In this document: one piece after another, positions 1 to 9,175 of the stretch
Numbering within the stretch: the first letter of the stretch is position 1
Layout of the letters: every line of letters begins with the position of its first letter
Assembly: GCA_015039365.1 (NCBI GenBank)
Contig: WION01000635.1
Location: 1-27,023, forward strand
Direction of reading: 5' to 3'
Length of the DNA stretch: 27,023 bases
DNA from: Amanita rubescens
Taxonomy: Eukaryota > Basidiomycota > Agaricomycetes > Agaricales > Amanitaceae
The notes under the pieces: model-generated
What the model saw: the letters and a program-made list of their open reading frames with translations, nothing else
What the model was told of the DNA's origin: nothing
Databases searched by the model: none
Made by a program: the position numbers and the translations under genes

Positions 1-230
1 ATCCCGCTCGGCTTTTTCATCAAGGCGTTCATTGACTCCGGAGATGTTCATGTGAGTTTATCGCGATGGTTGGCTCACCACTTATTCCACAATCCTAGTT
101 CGATTGGAAGGGCGTTTTGCAAATAGCCATTGACAGCGGACTCTGCGGTGCGTCCGAATCTTGTCTTTCACGAGTCTCAATATACTGAAAATAGATATCT
201 TTGACAGTCATGGCTCCGCTCGTTATTAAA
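1..230 (+). repeat. Left arm of an inverted duplication (partner 7463-7690)
   Basis: Positions 1-230 match the reverse complement of 7690-7463 with scattered substitutions and a few small indels, at roughly 90% identity by eye. The arm may continue beyond the window's left edge. The two arms bracket the decayed carrier remainder, the kinase pseudogene and the whole microexon GTPase gene, about 7.2 kb. The arms are carrier gene sequence and not transposon termini, so a rearrangement or segmental duplication is more likely than a foldback element. Confidence 0.8.
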
Positions 231-1050
231 CGGGACGACTACAGAAGATTTTCTCAATCTTCACGAAGACGGTGGGTGGAGGCGGTTCTACCACGGATTC
301 GTAGTCGCTCTCGTACATGCTCCCATCTCGGTTTGGCGACACGGCTTCGAGCGCTTGAACTCCTGCCTTGCTCGAGTCGAATCCGTTTATGAAGGAAATT
401 CCAGGCCCTGAAGATGATTGCGTCTGTCGGTGCTGCGGGGTTGAGGATGATATGGATGCCTATTGATACTGCCAAGACTACGTTGCAGACGATGGGGAAG
501 GGAGGGGTGACGAGTCTTAGGAATCGGGTAGGTGTTTGGAAGTGGAGTCCAGATTGAATGATCAACTGACGTGCGATTGTAGATCCAGACGAATGGTGTT
601 GGAACGTTGTGGCAGGGGACGTTGCTACCGCTGTTGCAACCTTTGTTGGACATTATCTGGTTCGTGTTTCTCAGCTTAAATCACTGCTAGTTTCTGACCT
701 GTTATCATTATTGAGGTGGTTCGGAACATACAATTATCTTGATGCTCATCTTCCGCAACCGCATATAACTTTAGAAAAGGTATTGCGGTATGGTTTGGTC
801 GCGTCCCTTCTTTCGGACACACTATCCCAATCTTTCGCTGTTGTAAAACACAAAAGCAAGTGAACGAGACACATATTGGATATGTGGAAGCTGCAAGAAC
901 GGTTATAGCTGCGCATGTGCTTTTCGGACGTGGGCTGAAAACGAGGCTTATGGTGAATGTGGTGCAAGGACCCATGTTCGTTGTGCTTTGGAAAACGTTT
1001 ACGAATGTCCTGGCACTCGCCGGAGGATCGAGGTGATTCCTTTATCGTCA
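1..1050 (+). pseudogene. Decayed mitochondrial carrier family gene (5' end outside window)
   Basis: In shifting frames the plus strand spells a mitochondrial solute carrier. IPLGFFIKAFIDSGD at the left edge is followed by a donor-like site and an intron. RMIWMPIDTAKTTLQTMGKG near 450-505 matches the carrier signature PxDxxKxxxQ. Further pieces are TNGVGTLWQGTLLPLLQPLL at 595-650, WFGTYNYLDAHL near 720 and IGYVEAARTVIAAHVLFGRG at about 875-935. These pieces lie in different frames with stops between them (for example a TAG after the LL..DIIW segment), so the copy cannot make a full carrier. The family sits in the inner mitochondrial membrane and moves small metabolites. The substrate cannot be told from this sequence. 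Part of the copy is repeated inverted at 7463-7712 and directly at 25780-25920. The 3' end meets the kinase pseudogene on the other strand. The carrier identity is fairly sure; the exact ends are not. Confidence 0.75.
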
Positions 1051-1650
1051 AGAGCCTTTTCTATCTCGTACTTCTGAAGTACCATACCCACAAACTCTCC
1101 CCATTCCGTGTCACGACCACCCATACAATGCATGCACTTCATATATTCCTAAATACGTCGGCCACTACCCCGCCATTTCCCAGTCGAGCACAGCGACATT
1201 GTGGACATCCCCATCGCCCAGAACCTTCGTCAGTACATTTCCGGGATTGAGGTCCCGTGCGTGAAGACAATGTCATGGTCGTCCTGAAGTTCTTTCCGGA
1301 TGATTTTTAGTCTCTCCATGGTCGGTTGATGTCTCGTCGAAATCGCCTGGACAACCGAAACGCGTCAACCATGGGATGCGCGCTCGTCCTCGAAGGGGCC
1401 GATGTATTCATCATCAAAGCGGTCTTCGCAAACGGTGCGGTCTTTAACAAATGCTATGCCAGTGGTGCCATAATTGTGGGACTGGGGTACTACATTGGTC
1501 GACGAACGCCTTCAACTCATGAGCGATGGTTCTCTTCTGTCCAGACGATAGCTTCGGAATACATCGCGAACGCTGTCTTTCCGCAAGGTGCGGAAGACGT
1601 TCGCGGCGCCCTATTGTGGGTGACCGGACATGGGATTCATGATGATCTTG
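1010..1650 (-). pseudogene. Decayed APH/choline-kinase-like phosphotransferase
   Basis: On the minus strand the catalytic core of an aminoglycoside phosphotransferase-type (PF01636-like) kinase is visible. HDIVFTHG (1277-1254) is followed, one base out of frame, by LNPGNVLTKVLGDGDVHNVA and LDWEMAG (about 1250-1165). Together these are the Brenner-type HGDLxPxN loop and the DWE metal-binding motif, with the loop Asp codon damaged by a one-base deletion. Upstream are IAHELKAFVDQ (near 1540) and a segment ending in FEDERASHG followed by TGA. Downstream a frame change is needed to read WWPTYLEYTKCMHCM and EWGEFVGMVLQKYEIEKALD. At least two frameshifts and one stop make this a pseudogene. Fungi carry many such kinases of unknown substrate. 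The plus-strand 136-codon ORF at 1326-1736 is only its antisense shadow. Confidence 0.75.
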
Positions 1651-2170
1651 GACGGCATTATTTGTGGGAGTTAGAAACGTGTTGCTGTGCGTCTCTTCCA
1701 GTCGTAGTTGAAGGTTCCCTGATTCCGCATGCGTAGGCAGCGTGGCTCTCGATCGTCTCTACATGAGCGATGACACATAGCAGAGTCGCAACTGTCAAGT
1801 TGTGTCATGAGTAGCGAAGTTCCCAAAGGGGCAAATACAAAGTAGTTGTCCAAAAACGTAAGACTCCGAAAAAGTAGCAGTAGTTCCACGATTGGTAATA
1901 GTCACCACGTTTGTTTGATTCCTTTCGTGCACTCTCTCAAGGTCTTACACCTACTAACGCATTGCCCTCTTGCCTTGCCGAGTCCTTGACTCTTAACCTC
2001 CACGGCATCTCTGGTGCCTTTCTCATTCATCTGCACTCTGAGCTCTCAGGCTTTTTCTCAACTTGAAGTGCCAGTGCTTGACATAAATTGCTTCCGAGCG
2101 TGCAGCAGAAATCTACCCTTGATCTTAATCATACATCCTTTCATTATCAGCACAACTTATACTAGACATC
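1651..2170 (+). promoter_or_regulatory. Intergenic segment with probable promoter/5' UTR of the GTPase gene
   Basis: No gene is recognised here. From about 1920 to 2100 the plus strand is rich in pyrimidine runs (CT-rich stretches at 1921-1990 and 2005-2060), as is common just upstream of fungal start codons. GC content drops at about 2030, where the AT-rich GTPase locus begins. The start codon at 2171 is preceded by ACTAGACATC. No clear TATA box or terminator was identified, so the promoter call is an inference from position. Confidence 0.3.
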
Positions 2171-5100
2171 ATGACAGACATTGCTGGTTCATCTAGTAAG
2201 CATAATCTCATGTCTTAACCTGATCAAAATCTGAGATGTGTAGATGCGGATGAAATTGCTATACGCAGAGAGCAATACAAGTGCCCCCAGTTCCGTATTC
2301 TTGTCATAGGCAGGGCTAATGCAGGCAAGACTACAATCCTTGAGAAGGTTTGTCATGTAGCAAAGGGAACACAGCCAATGATCATATATGATAAGAGTGG
2401 TAAGTTTGACACTAAAGCCCAATCCTTATCCTCAGTGCCTTTAGGTAAAAAACTGGCACAGGATGAAACCCATGTGACACCTTCAAATGAGGTAAGTTGA
2501 TGGTTACTAATAAATATGCATATGCTTTCTGATGACACTGTATTAAATTATAAGAGAGGCCTGCATGATATTGAGCACCAGGTTACATATAAAGGAAGCA
2601 ATTTTATCTTTCATGACTCAAAAGGTTTTGAGTCTGGTGGGGCAGGGGAGTTAGAGTTGGTTTGGGACTTTGTTGAGAAGCGGTCTGCTGAAGCTAAGCT
2701 GAAGGATCAGCTGCATGCAATTTGGTATCTTTGACTCCAAGTACTTTGCAATAAATATGTAACTAACCTGTTTTTCATCAGGTACTGCATACCCATGGAT
2801 GATACTCGGCCTATTTTGCCAGCAGAACTTGAGTTCTTCAATAAAGGAACAGGGAAAGGTAAGGCAATCAATGTTCTCAATAAAGTACTACTTTGAAACC
2901 ATCTCCACAGTTCCACTGGTGGCTGTATTCACCAAATTTGATGGGCAAATGATCCAAGAATATGGAAAGTTAGATAACATTGTGGATGATGAGGTTAAGT
3001 GGAACAGGGCAAGGAAGAATGCTGAAATATCCTTTCAAAGAGTTTATCTTCCTAAAATCTTTAATACTGAACACCCTCCAAAAGCATATGTGCAATTGGA
3101 AGGTGAGAGTGGTGAACATACTCTGTTTCAAAAAGGAGCCTATGATTTTTAATAGATATGGATATACCAGAGAACAACTGTCCTGAGTTAACTGAGAAGA
3201 CTGCTAGTGCCATTGATGATGCCAGTTTACAAGAACTGTTTGTCTCAACACAAATGAACAATCTTGGTCTCTGTGTTAAATATGGACTTAAGTGAGCATC
3301 ATGCTAAGATGTCAGATTCAAATGTTTGAGTTTTCAGACATGTCTTTGCCCAGGAGAAAATCTCTCTAGGAGATGTTTTTATCATTGTCCTCAGCAAGTT
3401 TCCACATTATTGGGTATTTTTTACAAATAAATTCATCTAATATGAAAAGCTGAGTTGAAACAGCTTGACAGAGAAGTCAGTTTAATTTCTATGCAAAAAT
3501 GTGACAGAAAATCTTATTGAGAACTATCCAAGCATGATGTGAGTGCTGTGATTTATTTTCCTTCAATAAGGATGTGTGGCACTAATAGACAATGAGCAGG
3601 ATGTATGTTCACTTGATTTTGCTTGTAAGACTCATAACATGACATAATATTTTACCAAGCCACACAATGAAGTTGATGTGAGCAATATTATGACATTTCT
3701 ATGGCTATATCTCATGCCTAGAACAATAGTGGGCAAGTAAAATCAATAGTTTTAGTCTTCAATGAGTGCTGATTTTATGAGAATAGTTTGTGAGTCACTG
3801 CACATTTCTATTCAAGAAATCTCAATGTGTGAAATAGGAAGTGTGTAATATTAGACTTTTCATGTGTGATGAACTGACTATGATAAAGAAGGTAAATATA
3901 CATACTTTTGAGAAACAATTCAATCATATTTCATTCTACTTGTCCAATAGGCAGTGAGTGACAATAGTTCTTACCAGGTCTATGACATGTCCAAATGCAT
4001 CCTGCACAGATTGTCAGTGACACCACACTCTTGATGACAAGCCTTGAAGCAGTTCATCTACTGATTCTTCTCCCATGACTGGCAGATAGTATGTGACATG
4101 GCACTGCTGCAGTCTTTTAGATCATGACATGACAAATAGAATGTGGGGAGCAGAAGCATTTGCTGTAATCATCACATCTGAAATGTGGCCAACAGGTAGT
4201 AAGCAGCACTGGACCTATTGTTGTGGAGTAGGAGTCTCATCTCCTTTCTCTCATACTAGGAAGTGAGTGATAATGCATGATTATCTGTAGCAGGGTCTCA
4301 ACTAAGTTGCATGGGCAGGAAGTGAGTATAGTTCATGTCTCTTTGGAAAGTTGCAGTTTCATCATAAGGTCAACAGGAAGTGAGCAAACTTGAGAACATT
4401 TTTGAAAGCTGTCTTAACATATTGAGCCAACAGAGAGTGAGCAATTGAATTATTTCTGCTGTAAGCCACAGCAAAGACCATTGAATCATCAACAGAGTGT
4501 TTGTGACACTTTATTTGGGACCAGAAAATGTCATCTCATAGTATATCTTACATATGACCAATAGTGGGTGAGTCATATAGCACTTGATGGTGCCAACTTC
4601 ACACTCGTTATATGATCTCATTGGCTGGCCAACAGATTGTGAGTGCCACAGTAATATCCATTTGCTATTATGCCTCTTCTCAGGCCATGACCAACAGGAT
4701 GTGAGTGACCTTTTCCAGGCAGTTTTCATTACATCACTTCTCATGACCAACAGTATGTGAGTGGCAACCCAATTTTTGATTTACTGAGGAGTCTCATAAC
4801 TTAAACAGATTGGGAGTGACATTTGCATTTTATTCTCTGCCAGGTGGTCTGACATATGTATTTGGCTTATAGGGAGTGAGTGACCCCACACTTTCCTTTG
4901 CTCATCACATTTCATACCATGACCACCAGTATGTGAGTAGTAGCACCACTATTTTTCTTCCCAGAGCAGCTTCATCATAACTCATTTGTGACCAACAGGA
5001 TGTAGGTAACAGTATAGCCATTCTTAATTATGCAATCTCACAACACTACATCCAATCACTGACAGCATGTAAACAATGTTGTATGCTGCATGTCATCAAA

Positions 5101-7022
5101 TCTGATCTTATGGTCAACAGAAAGTAAGCAACACTGCCTTTTTGGAGTATTGTTGCATCTCATCCCATCATCAACAGTATGTGGGTGACATTGCTATCGC
5201 TTTCTATTTACTAGACAAGCTCACATTATTTGTGTTTGACAGTTGGTGAGTGATACAGGATTTGCAGTAACTCTTGTTAGTTATATATATTTACAGAGTG
5301 TGAGTAACAGCAGTCATTCTTTGAAAGCAATCTCATTCCACCCTATCCACATGTCCATCACCAACAGCATGTGAGTGAAATAATGTTTTTTACTAATAGT
5401 CCCAAACATCTCATTCCATGATTAATAGGAAGTGAGATTCTTTTAAGGCAATCTCATCACATCTCAATTAATAACCAACAGCATGTAAGTGACAGTGCAT
5501 TCTCTTTTATTCCAGGCAATCTCATCACACAATTCACAGATTGTAGGTCCCACTCACTTTTCTACCAAGCAGATTCATTTAGTACCTTTTATTTCATGAC
5601 CCCAGGATGTGGGTCACATTACAACTTTTCTTTGTAGGCACATAATCATGTATCTTCCCATAACAAATAGGGAGTGAGTGACACTGCATTATTCTTTCAC
5701 TCACCATATAATCACACATTAGAAAGTAAGTGACAAATCTTTTTCCACTGATTTTGTCATCCACAACTAATATAATGGTGGCCAATAGCAAGTAAGTCAT
5801 GTCCACTATTTAAACAAATTAGCACTCTCATGGAGTCATGCTGTATTTGCAGGATGTAAGTTATGCCCCATTTTCTTCAACTTGACAGTAATTTCTTGCA
5901 TTCAATAACAAATAGAAAGTGAGCAGCATTGGGTTCTAATTAGCCAAGGTGTCTCATTTATAACCAATAGAGAGTGAGTGATTCCAGTATCACACCAGGC
6001 AGCCTCTCCTCAGCCCACCCTGATGAATAGCAAGTGAGTGCATGTGACCTTTCAGTTTGTCTCACTCATTTCTTGACAAATAGCAAGTAAGTGACACTGC
6101 CATATTTTCAGGCAAGCACTCCAATATGTATTATCCCTTGTGACCAACAGTTTGTAAGTGACACTGCGATTTTTCTAGAACACTTGTCTCATGCACCCCC
6201 AATATCATTAGTTTGTGAGTGACAGCAAACCTTATGATCCACCTTAGGAAATTTATTACCATTAAATACAGAATGTGAGCAACAATATTTCATTTTGTAA
6301 CAAATTTACCATGGCAACAGAGCGTGAGTGGCATTGTACTTTACCACAGAGTATATTATCTTGATATGAATTGAAACTTTGAAAGGAAGTGAGTGAAGAT
6401 ACCTTTGCTTATTTAAAATTTTCAGCAATTCTAACATTTGTAGATTGTAAGATATATGTATAACACTTTCATTTTCCATTCTTTCTTCCTGACTGCATTT
6501 TCCAGGTATAAGAAACAATCATTATGATATACAAATAATCATCCTGATTTCTGTTTAGCTTGTATGTCCACTACTGAACTGGACTTGATAATTTCACACC
6601 TTTTGTCATCAGCCTGAACTTCTCTTACTATTTGGACATAATTCAGCAGAATTTTCAGCAACTGTAAGACTTATGTTTATTACTGTGGTTTTAGAGTCAT
6701 CAACTAATCCTGTTGTAAACAGCCTACTGCCTGCAAAATCTTAGTTTGTAATACATCCTTTTTCATTTGCTTTTTGGGGGACTAATGTTCCAAAGCAATC
6801 AATATTATTGCAAAACTGTCCTTTTGGATAATGAAGCCAATGGAGCCAGCTGAAGAGTCACTCACACAACCATTTGAGGAGTCAATAAAAAATGCTTTAG
6901 ACCAATTCAGAGGACAAGGATGTGTGAGGAAACTGGAGATTTCCATCACCTCAGAGTCTTTGCCTTCTAACCATCAAGATTTACTTGCATTCCTCTATGA
7001 TCAGACTACTCAGCTCATCTGA
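2171..7022 (+). CDS. P-loop G-domain protein split into about 62 exons, most of them single-codon microexons
   Basis: Ordinary 5' exons: 2171-2195, 2244-2399, 2445-2491, 2555-2724, 2782-2858, 2911-3102, 3156-3291 and 3338-3413. Together they are 879 nt in an unbroken frame. They encode a GTPase fold: P-loop GRANAGKT (residues 31-38), DSKG as the G3 motif (97-100) and TKFD as G4 (166-169), ending in FPHYW (about residue 293). Then come short exons at 3464-3475, 3533-3538, 3600-3602, 3660-3677 and 3730-3732. The microexon array follows, with a last microexon at 6559-6561. C-terminal exons are 6613-6663 (17 codons), 6723-6747 and 6796-7022, ending LYDQTTQLI and TGA. Phases agree throughout, giving a protein of about 453 aa. 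Basidiomycetes have many such G-domain (MMR_HSR1-like) proteins of unknown role. The G domain is sure. Exons 3464-3475 and 3533-3538 and inclusion of every microexon are inferred from splice signals alone. Base composition is more AT-rich than in the flanking genes. Confidence 0.8.
3539..6612 (+). repeat. Array of about 48 one-codon microexons separated by related short introns
   Basis: The unit is: acceptor (mostly CCAACAG or AATAG), three bases, then donor (mostly GTGAGTGAC or GTAAGTGAC), followed by T-rich sequence, a CTCAT-type branch site and the next acceptor. Starts of the three-base exons: 3600 GAT, 3730 TGG, 3787 TTT, 3838 GAA, 3889 AAG, 3951 GCA, 4010 ATT, 4090 TAT, 4140 AAT, 4196 GTA, 4260 GAA, 4319 GAA, 4377 GAA, 4434 AGA, 4496 AGT, 4565 TGG, 4636 ATT, 4698 GAT, 4754 TAT, 4809 ATT, 4873 GGA, 4930 TAT, 4999 GAT, 5066 CAT, 5121 AAA, 5178 TAT, 5243 TTG, 5297 AGT, 5368 CAT, 5429 GAA, 5482 CAT, 5540 ATT, 5606 GAT, 5671 GGA, 5723 AAA, 5789 CAA, 5853 GAT, 5916 AAA, 5971 AGA, 6031 CAA, 6084 CAA, 6151 TTT, 6212 TTT, 6272 AAT, 6321 AGC, 6386 GAA, 6444 ATT, 6559 CTT. 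A six-codon exon lies at 3660-3677. Introns are 46-77 nt except around 6505. Whether every unit is spliced in is not known. Confidence 0.75.
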
Positions 7023-7462
7023 TGGTATGTGCACCATTAATCTACCTGTAAGGCTTATGTTATATGTATGCAGCTCAAAGTTACCATAACTTGATGGATC
7101 ATGTACTATGCAAATTTCAACACTTGAAGTTTGCTGACAATAAATATGTTTTCCCTCTGTGTACCAATAGCTCAAATTACATTGTCTTCTTGAATGTGTC
7201 TTTATATTCAGTCACCTTACATAAATCTCATGATATTCATCCAAGGCTGTTTTCCTCCCACTATGTGTGGGATTGTAAAATATAATTTGTGTTTGTATAT
7301 TTTTAACCTTACAGATGGCAGGTACATACTTAGTTAGACTGAGACAAAGAGGCCATGGACTCAACATTGATAGTTCATTATGGTCCTTAGAGGTTATCTT
7401 TTGATTACTATTATCGCGGAAATACTTGCAAGTAACTGAAGGGGGGCCAAACCATCAGAATA
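7023..7462. other. AT-rich sequence downstream of the GTPase gene, no gene seen
   Basis: This stretch probably holds the 3' UTR and terminator of the GTPase gene. It keeps the low GC of that locus. A GTATGT donor-like site lies at 7025, so an alternative last intron is possible, but I found no convincing downstream exon. Short ORFs on both strands here have no recognisable motif. GC content rises again near 7460, where the carrier-derived inverted copy starts. Confidence 0.4.
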
Positions 7463-7690
7463 CTTAATAACGAGCAGAGCCATGACTGTCAAGGATATCT
7501 ATTTTCAGTATATTGAGACTCGTGAAAGACAAGATTCAGACGTACCGCAGAGTCCGCTGTCAATAGCTATTTAAAGCACCCTTCAAATCAAACTACTAGG
7601 ATTATGGAATAAGTGGTGAGCCAACCATCGCAATAAACTCACCATCTCCGGAGTCAATGAACGCCAAGTTGATGAAAAAGCCGAGCGGGA
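7463..7690 (-). repeat. Right arm of the inverted duplication (partner 1-230)
   Basis: This is the reverse complement of the left arm; ends were judged by eye where the two sequences stop matching. It begins inside GC-richer DNA and its inner end coincides with the edge of the AT-rich GTPase locus. No target-site duplication was recognised next to either arm. Confidence 0.75.
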
Positions 7691-7712
7691 TCAGAGATAT
7701 TGCGACGTAACT
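7463..7712 (-). pseudogene. Mitochondrial carrier gene fragment, inverted copy of 1-230
   Basis: Read on the minus strand, this is the same carrier exon and intron as at 1-230. It starts YVAISLIPLGFFINLAFIDSGD, here split as YVAISLIPLG then FFINLAFIDSGD, followed by a GTGAGT donor and the same intron sequence. The copy here keeps the three bases missing from the left copy (FFIN-LAFID against FFIK-AFID), so it is nearer the intact form. Homology stops at about 7463, just after GGCTCTGCTCGTTATTAA, well before the remaining carrier exons. A splice acceptor for the exon may lie at about 7708-7712. Only one exon remains, so this is a fragment and not a gene. Confidence 0.75.
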
Positions 7713-7993
7713 CCCCAACCATTATCAGTAATGGGGAGGGAGAGGAGGCAGCTGAGGCGGGGCTAGAGCAATTCTCCGCCAAGTACGGTCTCCTGGTTCT
7801 CGAAGGTGTTGATGAGGACGTGGAGGGCCCCAATGCTATCATGCTAGACGAACTCATAATGTTGGCGCACGACGATCCGGTATGGAAGGAAGAGCTTAGA
7901 AGATACTTGCAAGAAGAGGAGAAAGAGAAAAAACAGATACAGAAGGAGCGTGCGGTGAGATTGGCTCACTGGCGGGAAGACGTGGCTGTTTAG
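7700..7993 (+). CDS. Hypothetical acidic/coiled ORF, possibly an exon remnant
   Basis: A 97-codon open frame encodes a charged protein with a helix-forming, Glu/Lys-rich end (EELRRYLQEEEKEKKQIQKE near residues 62-81) and no recognised domain. The minus-strand frame over the same bases is Ser/Pro-rich and looks less protein-like. The ORF start overlaps the end of the inverted carrier fragment, so its first residues are doubtful. It could be one exon of an otherwise lost gene. There is no homologue in the window, and I cannot assign a function. Confidence 0.3.
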   Translation: MRRNSPTIISNGEGEEAAEAGLEQFSAKYGLLVLEGVDEDVEGPNAIMLDELIMLAHDDPVWKEELRRYLQEEEKEKKQIQKERAVRLAHWREDVAV

Positions 7994-9175
7994 CCCGCAC
8001 CTCGAGATCCAGTTAACAATCTCCTGTGCCCATTCTTTGCGCTCAGGGCAATCGAATTGGCCTGTCGTGTAGTAATGAATTTGGGGCATATGCACCCTCT
8101 CGCCCCAGATCGATTATATATCTCTTGACGAGGAAAAAGACGGCTTAGCCTCATAAACCTTTCAATGCACGCTCCAAGGTCAACCACCAGTGTTGTCCTG
8201 ACTCATAATGCATGCCAGGGCCAGGGAATTCCGTTTCTAGTGCTCACTGCTAATTGTCGGACGTGACGTAGGACACCAACCGAGGGATATATCAAATCAA
8301 CCTGGCCCAAGGAGAGAAGGAGCAACTTAGGAACAGTTGGGCCGGGCCTGGGGGGTCGGTAGAACTATGGTAGTCATTCATCTATCGCGATTCGCACGTT
8401 GCGAAGACGTTTTCAACACTTTGGTCAGGAACGGTCCTTCTCGCTGTTACGTTACACCCTTAGTCCTCTTTATATCGTCGTTTTCTCCCCCTCCTCGCCT
8501 GTGTCTCGTCTCCGGTCGATCACCCCATCAGCAGCTTTTACAAGAACCTGAAAAACAAGGAGAAGGGAGCAGAGCGAAAGCCCTGGCGGTTTCGCAGACA
8601 GTCGAAGAAATATCGGCGCGAGAGTGCAAAGACACTGGCTAACTCGAGACACATGGTGTCGATGAGAGAGTGGATCAGTGGCCTCCTCATCCCAATTCTC
8701 GAGCAACTCACTGCGTGTTCATTTAAACTATCAGATTTACTTCATAATGCATTCTTGACAGCGCATTAAACAACCGCCCAAAGCGGCCTCAGCCTTACAT
8801 GAAAAAGACGAGACCAACAGACGAAGACGAAGCAGACTCCAGCAGACTCCAGAGGCTGGTTCTGCGTCCCAAACACCTGGTCAAACAACTTGAAGGTAAC
8901 TACGACCGCCCCCTCACGGCGAAAACGATCCTCGTCGTCGCCTCGAGCCTTCTGGTGTCTGCGATCGCTAATTGCGCTAAATAGGATGTTCAGGAATCTT
9001 TTTTATATTAAATACAATTATTTCTATGTGCTACGTCTCCCCGTTTGCGATCGCGGCTTGGATCCGGCCCTGATGCATTTCCCTATCATGTATATTACTA
9101 TATATCTTGAAGTGAAATTAACTTTGAATGCTTGCTCACGCGGTCACGGATTGGCTTCAATGACACGACGTGAAA
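7994..9175. other. Gene-free stretch, nothing recognised
   Basis: About 1.2 kb with only short open frames on both strands (for example 8337-8642 and 8799-8984, plus), none with a known motif or a partner exon that I could support. An 11-base direct tandem duplication (GCAGACTCCA-type) sits near 8834-8856. The part next to 9175 should contain the 3' UTR of the minus-strand gene A, created where the gene was truncated. Confidence 0.4.

Noticed and set aside
1326..1736. 136-codon plus-strand ORF
   Set aside because: It is antisense to the recognisable kinase pseudogene and has no protein-like features.
3474..3538. A longer exon 3474-3538 ending in phase 2
   Set aside because: It reads openly (KSVNFYAKNVTENLIENYPSM), but phase 2 through the array gives TAG at 4196/4260 and TGA at 5243/5297. 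The phase 0 route through 3464-3475 and 3533-3538 avoids this. RNA evidence could reverse the choice for this small part.
3569..3575. An extra GAT microexon at 3571-3573
   Set aside because: It would need introns of 32 and 26 nt, shorter than all others. The intron 3539-3599 (61 nt, with a CACTAAT branch site) is a better fit.
3600..6561. Regularly spaced repeats resembling a CRISPR or minisatellite array
   Set aside because: Units vary from about 49 to 80 bases and diverge strongly; the only constant parts are splice-like signals around a three-base core, and frame logic links both flanks. The host is eukaryotic.
7064..7285. 73-codon ORF downstream of the GTPase gene
   Set aside because: AT-rich, without a domain, and without splice signals joining it convincingly to the GTPase gene.
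8337..8984. Short ORFs at 8337-8642 and 8799-8984
   Set aside because: No motif, no partner exon and composition like the surrounding non-coding DNA.
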